Assembly (NCBI RefSeq): GCF_026157065.1
Contig: NZ_JANLGQ010000001.1
Span: 558,001 to 622,000 of the forward strand
DNA: 64,000 nucleotides
From: Enterococcus sp. HY326
GTDB lineage: Bacteria; Bacillota; Bacilli; Lactobacillales; Enterococcaceae
Reading direction: 5' to 3'
Shown: positions 44,751 to 55,291 of the stretch, in pieces
How the letters are laid out: the number at the start of each line of letters is the position of its first letter
Position numbering within the stretch: position 1 is the stretch's first letter
Translations under genes and position numbers: made by a program
The notes under the pieces: generated by a model
The model's input: the letters and a program-made list of their open reading frames with translations, nothing else
What the model was told of the DNA's origin: nothing
Database searches by the model: none

Positions 44751-45312
44751 ATAAAGCCTCCTGTTTTTCTTCAAATGAATTAAAATAAACCATTCGTTCT
44801 TTTACCTTTTGCGAGTCTCCCCCAAGTACATCAATCAAAGCGTAAGAGAACGCATAGGCTGTTGCTGGTCCCCTACTAGTTATCAACTTACCATCAATCA
44901 CTACAATATTTTCTTTATAATTCCCAGCATTAATTTTTTTATCATAGTTCAAATAAGCAGTGTAGGATTTATTCTCCAAAACCCCTGCTTTATCTAAAAC
45001 AATCGGTGCCGCACACATCGCAGCAATCCATTTATTACTTCTTGAAGCTACTTGAAGCAATTGAATGAAGTGGTCATTATCTCTTAAAGCCGTTGCTCCT
45101 TCATATCCTCCTGGCAAAACAATCATTTGATACTCCTGCAACGAGTCACCTAACACCTTATCACATTTCATAGTTATCTGATGTCCACCAGTCACTAATT
45201 CAGTGAAGCCGACAGACTCACATGTATAGCCAGCTCTGCGCAAAATATCAATAATCGTTAACGTTTCTCCTTCTTCAAAACCAGGAGCAACCATCACCGC
45301 AATTTTTTCCAT
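44743..45312 (-). CDS. DJ-1/PfpI-family protein (first of a tandem pair)
   Basis: 189 residues, ATG start with GGAGGTAA. MVAPGFEEGETLTIIDILRRAGYTC opens the fold with the conserved Glu; nucleophile Cys in AAMCAAPIVLDKAG; GPATAYAFSYALIDVLGG near the end. Paralogue of the next gene: both share EEGETLTI(I/V)DILRRA. The 93 bp before it hold a predicted promoter and a palindrome like that in front of the PTS gene, so the DJ-1 pair and regulator may have their own transcript besides the long one. Confidence 0.9.
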   Translation of the reverse strand: MEKIAVMVAPGFEEGETLTIIDILRRAGYTCESVGFTELVTGGHQITMKCDKVLGDSLQEYQMIVLPGGYEGATALRDNDHFIQLLQVASRSNKWIAAMCAAPIVLDKAGVLENKSYTAYLNYDKKINAGNYKENIVVIDGKLITSRGPATAYAFSYALIDVLGGDSQKVKERMVYFNSFEEKQEALYV

Positions 45313-45342
45313 AAATTTTTACCTCCAATTTGTATATCTATA

Positions 45343-45392
45343 ATTATAGATTCCCACTTTTTTTAATTCTAGGTATTTCCAGATTTAGAAAA
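45343..45392 (-). promoter_or_regulatory. Internal promoter with operator before the DJ-1 pair
   Basis: Minus strand: -10 TATAAT (45343-45348), 17-bp spacer, poor -35 TAGAAT (45366-45371), and 4 bp further upstream the imperfect palindrome TTTTCTAAATCTGGAAA (45376-45392). The palindrome matches that of the PTS promoter in 13 of 17 positions and has the same distance to the -35. Confidence 0.6.
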
Positions 45393-45405
45393 TAAGATGC
45401 TAACT

Positions 45406-48667
<3,262 letters not shown>

Positions 48668-48703
48668 TTTATTCTCCTTAAAAGTCATTCCCGGGTAATT
48701 AAC

Positions 48704-48753
48704 ATTTTAAAATCGCTTTCATTTCAAAACAACTATTTTCCAGATTCTGGAAA
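48704..48753 (-). promoter_or_regulatory. Promoter, cre-like site and palindromic operator of the PTS/DJ-1 operon
   Basis: Minus strand: -35 TTGTTT (48727-48732), 17-bp spacer, -10 TAAAAT (48704-48709). A cre-like TGAAAGCGATTTTA (48708-48721) overlaps the spacer and -10, the right place for CcpA repression; two consensus positions differ. The perfect 17-bp palindrome TTTCCAGATTCTGGAAA lies at 48737-48753, 4 bp above the -35, centred near -48. Confidence 0.65.
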
Positions 48754-48820
48754 TGCATCTTTCTTTGAGGGAGAATAAAAAATTACTAAAAAGCTTTGGA
48801 TAGTAATATCTTCTTGACTT

Positions 48821-48953
48821 CAATCCACAAAACCTAAATTAGCAGACTGGTTAGGTATCCTCCAAGGATATAAGCCCAAAAAACTAGCTCTCACCTAATA
48901 GTATGGTAAGAGCTAGTTTTTTTGAGTTTGTGAAATCCGTCGTTAGTGGACTC
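48821..48953. repeat. 135-bp dispersed repeat, copy B (right of PTS/DJ-1 operon)
   Basis: Direct-orientation partner of 43145-43279. Shares CAGACTGGTTAGGTATCCTCC, the stem AACTAGCTCT / AGAGCTAGTT (48882-48918) followed by a T-run, and the 30-bp end unit with TGAAATCCGTCGTTAGTGGA (48924-48953). The stem can act as a terminator. Confidence 0.8.
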
Positions 48954-49003
48954 GTGCATTAATTTTATCAAAAATTGCTGACTACTATAAATCGAAAGGT
49001 AGT

Positions 49004-49552
49004 CTACCCAAAAATGAAAACACTAGAGAAAGATATTAAAATAAAAACAAACCAATCTATATTTACTCCATTCTTTCTTTGAATTTTCCATTTAAAGATA
49101 TAGTTACCTAGAACCCACCCTGCTAAAACACCAAGTGTATTCATGATAATATCATTTATATCTGTTTGACGAAATAATGTGAAAAGCTGACCTATTTCAA
49201 TTAGCATAGAAAATGATATTCCTAAAAAAATTACTGCAATCACTTTTTGAAATCTTCTCCACATAACTATCAACGCCACACCTAAAGGTATAAATGCAAT
49301 AATATTAAGTAAGCTAGAAATGTCAAATCCCTCACTAAATGGAACCCAATTTATGATAGGGTTAAATAATGGATCTCCATTTGAAATCATTCTATTTAAC
49401 TCAGGCATATTTGGAAAGCCAACAATTTCCGATAAAAGTACACTTAAATAAAAAACAAATAGGATACTCCAAAGGACATACAATTTTGTAATTGTTTTCT
49501 TATTCAGAAATAGGTAAATACAAGTTAATGCTAAACTAACAACTATACCCAT
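49004..49552 (-). CDS. VanZ-family membrane protein
   Basis: 182 residues from the ATG at 49552 (AAAGGTGGGAG upstream; an in-frame GTG at 49561 overlaps that site). About five membrane helices. VanZ-domain marks: NWVPFSEGFDISSLLNIIAFIPLGVAL, then SMLIEIGQLFTLFRQTDINDIIMNTLGVLAGW. Family role is unclear; VanZ of Tn1546 gives low-level teicoplanin resistance, but most homologues are not resistance genes and this one is not beside van genes. Monocistronic. Confidence 0.88.
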   Translation of the reverse strand: MGIVVSLALTCIYLFLNKKTITKLYVLWSILFVFYLSVLLSEIVGFPNMPELNRMISNGDPLFNPIINWVPFSEGFDISSLLNIIAFIPLGVALIVMWRRFQKVIAVIFLGISFSMLIEIGQLFTLFRQTDINDIIMNTLGVLAGWVLGNYIFKWKIQRKNGVNIDWFVFILISFSSVFIFG

Positions 49553-49657
49553 AACTCCCACCTTTTTTGTTTAATTATATGAAAAATATCAACTCTTGTA
49601 ATCGTACTTAAGTATGAATTTTTTTGAAGTGATTTTATCAATGTTTATTAATTAATC

Positions 49658-49681
49658 CATTAAACCCTGAGTTAGTTGACT
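49658..49681. repeat. Short dispersed repeat, CTGAGTTAG type
   Basis: ATTAAACCCTGAGTTAGTTG. Similar units lie at 58707-58726 (AAAACCCTGAGTTAGTAGAC), 61333-61359 (ACCACTGAGTTAGTCTACTA) and 62888-62903 (ATTAAACCCTGAGTTT), all intergenic. Confidence 0.65.
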
Positions 49682-49703
49682 TTAAACCCTTTGTACGAAG
49701 TTA

Positions 49704-50450
49704 CTAATTTAAGTCTGAATAAACTTGAATACCTGCTTCATAAAACAAAGTAATATCTTCTTGATAGGTTGTATAAAATTTTTCTAGTTCACTTTTTGTC
49801 ATTTCAGTTGTAGAAGACTCACCTTTAAGAGGATCTAAATCGTTATCCAAATTGATATAGCTACCTTCCCCATTATAAAAAATAATTTTATCAGGCTCTT
49901 TAATTACGAGTGATTTTTTTTGACCATCACTGACTGTTACTCCTCTTGGAGCTATATCAAAATCTAGATAAGGAGTTGAATACTTCGTCTGATATGAAGA
50001 TAAATAGACATATAACTGGCCTGATTTCACATAATAACCTGCTACATTACTCAAAAGTTCTGGCAGTTCAACTTCCTCTGTTTCCCACGAGTAGTTATCT
50101 ATTTCAGATTGCCTATGATTCGTCCGTAAAACCCATGCAACATTCAACAAAATGAATCCCAAAATTAAAACGGAGGTGCTAATAACTAACCATTTCCATT
50201 TTTTCCATTTTTGCCCTTCCTTTAAATCCTTGTCCATTTTTTTAACCATAATCAAATCCTCCTTAATTAATTCATCTAAGGAGAGTTCCAAAATATCACT
50301 CAATAAAATCAATGAGCCAATATCTGGATATGTTCGTTCATTTTCCCAGCTCGAAATAGTTTTGTCTGATACATGTATAAGAGCTGCTAAATCTTTTTGT
50401 GTCCAGGCATTGTTTTTTCTTTTAAGTGCAATATTATTCCCGATAGACAT
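49704..50450 (-). CDS. HTH regulator fused to a membrane helix and outer domain
   Basis: 248 residues, ATG start with GGAGGGA. Residues 5-60 are a Cro/CI-type HTH (WTQKDLAALIHVSDKTISSWENERTYPDIGSLILLSDIL). A charged linker follows, then one membrane helix (about 88-110, WLVISTSVLILGFILLNVAWV), then about 135 residues outside, rich in Tyr, Ser and acidic residues. The layout is of a one-component membrane-bound sensor-regulator. Its target is unknown. Two shorter HTH-membrane proteins lie nearby (52109, 58840). Confidence 0.82.
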   Translation of the reverse strand: MSIGNNIALKRKNNAWTQKDLAALIHVSDKTISSWENERTYPDIGSLILLSDILELSLDELIKEDLIMVKKMDKDLKEGQKWKKWKWLVISTSVLILGFILLNVAWVLRTNHRQSEIDNYSWETEEVELPELLSNVAGYYVKSGQLYVYLSSYQTKYSTPYLDFDIAPRGVTVSDGQKKSLVIKEPDKIIFYNGEGSYINLDNDLDPLKGESSTTEMTKSELEKFYTTYQEDITLFYEAGIQVYSDLN

Positions 50451-50615
50451 TGGTAATCCCTCCTTGACTTAATCGTATAAGGAAGACTTCAAATTGCCTA
50501 CCTATGTATTGTAGAATCCTTATTTGAAAGGTTTCAATACTAAATTATTCTTAAAAAAAGTATATAAAAACCTGCCAGATATTAGTACACTTAGTTCATA
50601 TTTTACCAAGTAAGT

Positions 50616-50660
50616 TAATTCCTCAGTTTGTCTACTGCTCGTTTTATCTATTGAACATGA
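50616..50660. repeat. Short dispersed repeat with TATTGAACATGAA end
   Basis: CTCAGTTTGTCTACTGCTCG followed by TTTTATCTATTGAACATGAA. Near-copy at 61341-61380. No gene is supported in this interval. Confidence 0.65.
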
Positions 50661-50711
50661 ACAAACACTCCCAGCTAAATCAAGTTGGCAATGAAAATTT
50701 GATTGCAAACT

Positions 50712-50739
50712 GAGTAAAAAAATCCGTCGGTAATAGACT
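50712..50739. repeat. Short dispersed repeat, AAATCCGTC type
   Basis: GAGTAAAAAAATCCGTCGGT then AATAGACT. Same type as the end units of the 135-bp repeats (43250-43279, 48924-48953) and of 53249-53281 and 62040-62069. Confidence 0.65.
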
Positions 50740-50782
50740 AAACCCAAAGTTAACCAGTTTAAAACTATCTATTCATTCTAAT

Positions 50783-51334
50783 TTAAATCTCCATCTTATG
50801 ATTACGATACTCTTGAGAGATTTTTTTTATACATTTTCTAATTTCTTTCCAGCAAACAACTGCTATCCAAACAAAGGCCAATGAACACAGGCTTGCTAAA
50901 ACAATCTGAAAAACACCTGGAGCTATTGACGAAGACCCCCAAACGAACATTGGAATAGTTGTGATACCAGAAAAATTGGTTAGTGCAGTTCCAATCAATA
51001 AAATAGCTAATAGAAGTGAAAGGGTTACAAAAAAACCAAAAATCGAAATAACCAAGGCACCTAAAGAGCCGACTCCCAAATAGAATGAAAAATTACGTAT
51101 AAAATCTGTCGGTCCAAATGATTTCTTTTCTATTTTGTAATCAAGTAAATATGCTTGAGATAATACTTTTGGTGTACCCATCCGAGAAAGGACTTCCTCT
51201 ATCGACTCCCCTTTGTTTACAGCCTCATAAATGTGATTTCTAATCTCTGTTAAAATTTCATTTCTATCTGATTCATCTACATTTCGTAAGTTCAACTCTA
51301 GTTCTTTGATGTATTTTTTTAATTTTTCCTCCAT
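50783..51334 (-). CDS. HAAS/DUF1700-type membrane protein paired with PadR regulator
   Basis: 183 residues, ATG start with GGAGT. Residues 1-65 form the helical HAAS domain (LKKYIKELELNL, DRNEILTEIRNHIYEAVNKGES, EEVLSRMGTPKVLSQAYL). About three or four membrane helices follow. Family knowledge: such proteins are almost always encoded directly after a PadR regulator and are thought to sense or transmit membrane stress. Here the PadR gene ends 2 bp upstream, so the two are one operon. Confidence 0.87.
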   Translation of the reverse strand: MEEKLKKYIKELELNLRNVDESDRNEILTEIRNHIYEAVNKGESIEEVLSRMGTPKVLSQAYLLDYKIEKKSFGPTDFIRNFSFYLGVGSLGALVISIFGFFVTLSLLLAILLIGTALTNFSGITTIPMFVWGSSSIAPGVFQIVLASLCSLAFVWIAVVCWKEIRKCIKKISQEYRNHKMEI

Positions 51335-51336
51335 TT

Positions 51337-51675
51337 TTAAACTCCCCTTCTTTTAAAAGCCTCAACTGACTGTATTGTTTTCTTCCACTCTGTGTTCATC
51401 ATACCAAGAGACGAGATACCTTTTTTTGTGAGCTGATAATATTTTCTAGGTGGGACTCCAGGGAGCGTTTCTTTCCAAGATGATTCAATCAACTCGCTTT
51501 TTTCAAGTCGGCGTAGTAAAGGATAAATTGTACCTTCAGCAATCGTAAAATTTTCCTGTTCATTTAATTGTGACAAAAGATCATAGCCATAAATCGGTTT
51601 TTTCTGAATAATTAAAAGTACACTATACTCCAAAATGCCTTTTCTAACTTGCGCGAGCCATTCTTTTTTTTCCAT
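51337..51675 (-). CDS. PadR-family transcriptional regulator
   Basis: 112 residues from the ATG at 51675 (AGGAG seven bases upstream; an ATG two codons earlier abuts that site). PadR winged helix: GILEYSVLLIIQKKPIYGYDLLSQL, then TIAEGTIYPLLRRLEKSELI and PPRKYYQLTKKG. First gene of a two-gene operon with the HAAS protein. A dyad TACCTT ... AGGTA at 51713-51732 lies in its promoter region and may be the autoregulatory operator. Confidence 0.9.
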   Translation of the reverse strand: MEKKEWLAQVRKGILEYSVLLIIQKKPIYGYDLLSQLNEQENFTIAEGTIYPLLRRLEKSELIESSWKETLPGVPPRKYYQLTKKGISSLGMMNTEWKKTIQSVEAFKRRGV

Positions 51676-52108
51676 AGACATTCTCCTTTTTCAATTAACA
51701 TTTTACAACATAGTACCTTGTATTTCTAGGTATGGTTTTTGAAATAAGCACCAACTAAATATCTAAACAAAAAAAACTATTTGAATTTCAAATAGTCGTC
51801 AGTAAAGAATATTTTTAAATCTATAATATCTGTTGTTAATCCACTAACCCCTGATCTTACCCACTAATAAAATTGATTACACTTCTAAATTTTAATTGAA
51901 TAAATTACACCAGGACAACAATCCCAAGATTTATTTCTCAAAAAGGTTACATCCAAAGTCACGAGCTTCAATCATATCCCTAGACTAATTAAGATTTTTT
52001 CGGCAGGAAAACACAGTCAAATACTGGTCTGCCAGACTGTTTTGTCTAATCGACATTACATAAACTTATGGTTGAGTAACAAAATCTTCGGAATAAAAAT
52101 TAAAGGAG

Positions 52109-52465
52109 CTAATTGTCAAGATAGCCAATAGCTTGCCCAATTGCATGTCCCAACAAATAAAGGAATATTAAAATGAGGCAGCATAGACCAACTACTTTCA
52201 AAACATTTACAGCTTTTTGAAGTCGAACTAAATCCTGAGTGTCTTTCTCAATTTTATTCATATAATTCTCGTCTCCTTTTAGCATAAAATCTAAGGAAAT
52301 ATCATAAAGATTACTAACAAGAATTAGGCTGTTAATATCTGGTAGAGTTTTTCCGGTCTCCCAATTTGAGATAGTTTGTCTAGACACCTTAATAATTTTT
52401 GCTACCTCCTCTTGAGAAAGATTTCGTTTTTCTCGGTGTAATTTCAGTTTAGTTGCTAATTCCAT
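52109..52465 (-). CDS. HTH regulator with C-terminal membrane helix
   Basis: 118 residues from the ATG at 52465 (AGGAG seven bases upstream). HTH at 3-60: LHREKRNLSQEEVAKIIKVSRQTISNWETGKTLPDINSLILVSNLYDISLDFML. After a short linker a membrane helix (about 90-112, VVGLCCLILIFLYLLGHAIG) ends the protein, with no outer domain. It is divergent from the 64-residue membrane protein at 52756, with a strong dyad between them. Inference: membrane-anchored regulator of that small gene and of itself. Confidence 0.83.
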   Translation of the reverse strand: MELATKLKLHREKRNLSQEEVAKIIKVSRQTISNWETGKTLPDINSLILVSNLYDISLDFMLKGDENYMNKIEKDTQDLVRLQKAVNVLKVVGLCCLILIFLYLLGHAIGQAIGYLDN

Positions 52466-52669
52466 AATCATTCTCCTTTTATTTATACTAATATCATAGC
52501 TGACTTACAAAGTAATTTCAGCAAAATACCTTTATATCCGCTGTCCAATGTGTTTTACATATGTTTAAAAGGATAACTTTTTTACTTGTTGTGAGGAATC
52601 CTATATAAAACCGACAGTAACAACAGGCAATCAAAAAAAAACAATCGTTTTTTACTGATTTTGATTTGG

Positions 52670-52712
52670 TATAATTAATTTACTCCCAAATTAAAGTAAC
52701 CAATTTAGGAGT
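52670..52712 (+). promoter_or_regulatory. Promoter element with an 11-9-11 dyad
   Basis: A -10 TATAAT (52670-52675) is followed seven bases later by ACTCCCAAATT - 9 nt - AATTTAGGAGT (52682-52712), one mismatch in 11 bp. The position just after the -10 fits an operator for the divergent HTH gene, or a transcript hairpin. Confidence 0.55.
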
Positions 52713-52755
52713 AACAAGGGTAAATGAAGGTTATAAAAAAATAGGAGGAAATGGT

Positions 52756-52950
52756 ATGGAAAAGAAACTAACAGAAAAATTTGGACGAGTGGGCTACATT
52801 GGAATAATCTTTATCGCTTCGGCATTGTTAGGAGTGGGATATTTTAGCCAGCCAATTTTTTATAGCTTTCTAGGTACAGGTGTAGTTCTTCTTTTAGCTG
52901 GATTGAAGGACTTTGTTAAAAAGCCTACGGATACAAATTCAGACAACTAA
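52756..52950 (+). CDS. 64-residue two-helix membrane protein
   Basis: ATG start with AGGAGGAAATGGT. Two membrane helices: about 13-31 (VGYIGIIFIASALLGVGYF) and 34-51 (IFYSFLGTGVVLLLAGL), then a polar tail. I do not recognise it. The strong ribosome site, its own -10 box with a dyad and the terminator at 52975 support a real gene. It lies divergent from an HTH-membrane regulator, which suggests a small regulated membrane effector. Confidence 0.75.
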   Translation: MEKKLTEKFGRVGYIGIIFIASALLGVGYFSQPIFYSFLGTGVVLLLAGLKDFVKKPTDTNSDN

Positions 52951-52974
52951 ATAGTTAGTTAATATGCATAAATT

Positions 52975-53014
52975 CCCCTTCTAATGAACTTTTCAGTTTA
53001 AGAAGGGGGCTTTT
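52975..53014 (+). terminator. Terminator of the 64-residue membrane protein gene
   Basis: Stem CCCCTTCT / AGAAGGGG with an 18-nt loop, then CTTTTAT. Confidence 0.8.
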
Positions 53015-53088
53015 ATTTGTATTATTTTTTCCCTCTCGCTTTTTACATCGTATATCAGAATTTATCTGAACTAACGGAAAAAAAGGAA

Positions 53089-53281
53089 TTTTAAACAAAA
53101 GGGAACCCGCCAGTGGGGGCTGGCGGGTTTAGGAGTAAAAAATGAAAAAGTGTTTTATTTGGGTTTGTTTTATTGGGACGAGTTAATCATAGCCTGAAAA
53201 TATGAAATTTTTGTGTATTTAGTTTTGTGAAATCAGGAAGTGTTTATAGTGAATCCATGAAGTCTGCCAGTAGTAGACTTC
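53089..53281. repeat. Direct repeat, left copy, beside the glycosyltransferase pair
   Basis: Shares with 57468-57660, in the same orientation: GGGAACCCGCCAG, the 10-bp stem AACCCGCCAG / CTGGCGGGTT (53104-53129), GGTTTAGGAGTAAAAAAT, and TTGGGTTTGTTTTATTGGGA. The first 90 bp match closely; the next 100 bp only loosely. Both end in a copy of the short ATCCATGAAGTCTGCC-type unit. Confidence 0.8.
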
Positions 53282-53366
53282 TTTAGATATCAATTTTCTA
53301 CAAAAAAAGCTAGACACCCAATAATTTTCAAGGTACTAGCCTATTACATATATTAATTTAGTTAGA

Positions 53367-54662
53367 TTACGCCTCTTTTCTCATCTGAGTAGAATGCTTT
53401 TTCCACGACATTTTTCCAAATGAAAGTAGCGCATAAAATCTGATGAAAAGTAGCAATAGCCGATATTCCACATCGTAAATAAAAACTTTGACAAAATTAG
53501 ATACTTTTTCTTCCATGACATAAAAATTATTCAATAGATAAATGATGGTATCAAATAGAATAATTAACCCAATTATTTCCAAAGAAAATATGATATTCAT
53601 GCTGTAAATAAAGAAACAAAATGTGGTAATTGAGAGTAGCCAGAAAAACACTTCCTGAAATTGCAACAGGAAAAAAAGTGGATTCCTGACAATCGAAAAT
53701 AACTCTTCAAAAAAGCAATAGTAGGCATCTTTAGCCCATCTTACCTGCTGATTAAAAAAATCTTTCAACGTTGTAGGAACGCTTGTATAACAAATCCCCA
53801 ATTCAGCGTAAACTGTTTTGTAGCCTTGATTGATTACAATATTCGTTAACGCAATATCATCTCCAGTTTTCCTCTCCTTGTTTCTAATTTTTGTATATTT
53901 CAAACGTGTAATATCCTCCATAATGACGGCCCGTTGATACATACTAATTGCTCCAGAGCAGACCAATACACGATTGAAGTACGCCTGAAACTGTCTACCC
54001 AAATGATACGAATTGTAATACAAAATAGTTTGCATTTTTGTTAAGTGATTCACCTTTGCATTTAAAGGAACAACTTGACCGCATACTGCGCCAACCTTTT
54101 CATCCATAATCATTGGCTCCATTAAACGTCTAATCGTATCCGTTGCAATATAGCCATCTGCATCTAAAAATAGTAAATATGTACTAGTAGCTCGTTCAAT
54201 GCCCCACATGAGTGCCTCTAATTTTCCAGAGTTCACATTTAATCTGTGCAGATGAATATCGAACCGATAATTCTCTTTCAATTCTTTAACATATTCATAC
54301 GCACGAGTATCCGTACTACAATCATCGATAAAAATGATTTTATGTATGTGATAGTCCTGTTGACCTAAACTTTCAAATAAGCTTTTAATAACTTCAATAT
54401 CCTCGTTGTAACAAGGAATAATGACATCTACTGAATGATGGATCTCATCAAAGTCAACTTTTGTTTTCTTTTTTTCCGCTCGTCTTTTATATAAATACGA
54501 AAAAATAAATTTGCTGTATATAAATAACAAATTTAGTACCATGACTATCTGCAAATAGATTGGATACTGAGCTTCTATTACAATGTTCAGTGTATAAACG
54601 ACAATAATTGAAAAAAGTAAAACTATAACATATTTCGCTGTAAACCGCATATTTTTCTCCAT
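53367..54662 (-). CDS. Processive family-2 glycosyltransferase (hyaluronan/chitin-synthase-like)
   Basis: 431 residues, ATG start with AGAGGTG. Two membrane helices at the N-terminus (9-57), GT2 domain with VDVIIPCYNEDIEVI (78-92), DDCSTD (113-118), DADG (167-170), acceptor-base TGDD (266-269) and QQVRW (305-309), then three or four C-terminal helices. All catalytic motifs of processive GT2 enzymes (HAS, NodC, IcaA type) are present. Role inferred: polymerises and exports a UDP-sugar-derived polysaccharide. No UDP-glucose dehydrogenase (hasB) or ica partner is next to it. A second GT2 gene lies upstream on the same strand, 630 bp away, and both lie between direct repeats. Confidence 0.88.
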   Translation of the reverse strand: MEKNMRFTAKYVIVLLFSIIVVYTLNIVIEAQYPIYLQIVMVLNLLFIYSKFIFSYLYKRRAEKKKTKVDFDEIHHSVDVIIPCYNEDIEVIKSLFESLGQQDYHIHKIIFIDDCSTDTRAYEYVKELKENYRFDIHLHRLNVNSGKLEALMWGIERATSTYLLFLDADGYIATDTIRRLMEPMIMDEKVGAVCGQVVPLNAKVNHLTKMQTILYYNSYHLGRQFQAYFNRVLVCSGAISMYQRAVIMEDITRLKYTKIRNKERKTGDDIALTNIVINQGYKTVYAELGICYTSVPTTLKDFFNQQVRWAKDAYYCFFEELFSIVRNPLFFLLQFQEVFFWLLSITTFCFFIYSMNIIFSLEIIGLIILFDTIIYLLNNFYVMEEKVSNFVKVFIYDVEYRLLLLFIRFYALLSFGKMSWKKHSTQMRKEA

Positions 54663-55291
54663 AAAACACCTCTTTTCACCTTAATTTTTTCACAGAAATA
54701 TAAATTATTCAAGTTAATTCTATTTTTTTCTTTAAAAAGACCAAATAAACTTAACAATTCCGTAATTATACTTATTTCTTCCAGATATAGAAATTACCTT
54801 TTTTGTTATAACCTCTGATTGCAGTTTAACAACTACTACTGTCAATGATGATAATTTTCCCTCTCTCAACTAAGGAAATACTTTCAATGTAAAGTGTAAT
54901 AACCCCAACCAAAAACGTATTGGCTGGGGGAATCAAATTTTTAGTCTTCAAATCTGACTTTAATTTAAGCAGTATCATAATCACAGAAGAAATCATCGAT
55001 TCGTACACTTGCCTATTGGAAATGCCCTCTTTTTATCAACAACTTTAAAGTCTTCTAAAAGTACACCTTCATCACTGAAAAAGTTCGTCAACTAGAATGA
55101 CAGACCTCTTATTACTGAACCTCTACTGAAAAATTCTTCAATGCACTAGTTGACACTATAAAAACTAAAAGTATTAATCTCGCAAATACTCTTGAATACT
55201 AAATCAATAACCAAGACCATATATAGATATCTTTTTCACACGAAAACGCCCGTCAAATGGTGGTGTGACGAGCTGCTTTTCGCTATTCTCC
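54663..55291. other. Intergenic region between the two glycosyltransferase genes
   Basis: About 630 bp with only short broken frames; a 60-codon minus-strand frame at 54826-55008 has no ribosome site and no family look. A terminator-like stem GCTCGTCA / TGACGGGC (about 55246-55275) follows the upstream GT2 gene on the minus strand. Confidence 0.55.

Noticed and set aside
49004-49552. VanZ homologue as glycopeptide resistance gene
   Set aside because: No vanHAX-type genes nearby; most VanZ-domain proteins are not linked to resistance.
50520-50747. 75-codon minus-strand frame
   Set aside because: Consists largely of the short dispersed repeats and has no ribosome site.
54779-54793. TTCCAGATATAGAAA, similar to the two operators of the PTS/DJ-1 operon
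   Set aside because: Only a partial palindrome; it lies too close to a TATAAT to have the same promoter geometry and is near an unrelated gene.
54826-55008. 60-codon minus-strand frame between the glycosyltransferases
   Set aside because: No ribosome site, no recognisable family and repeat-like surroundings; not supported.
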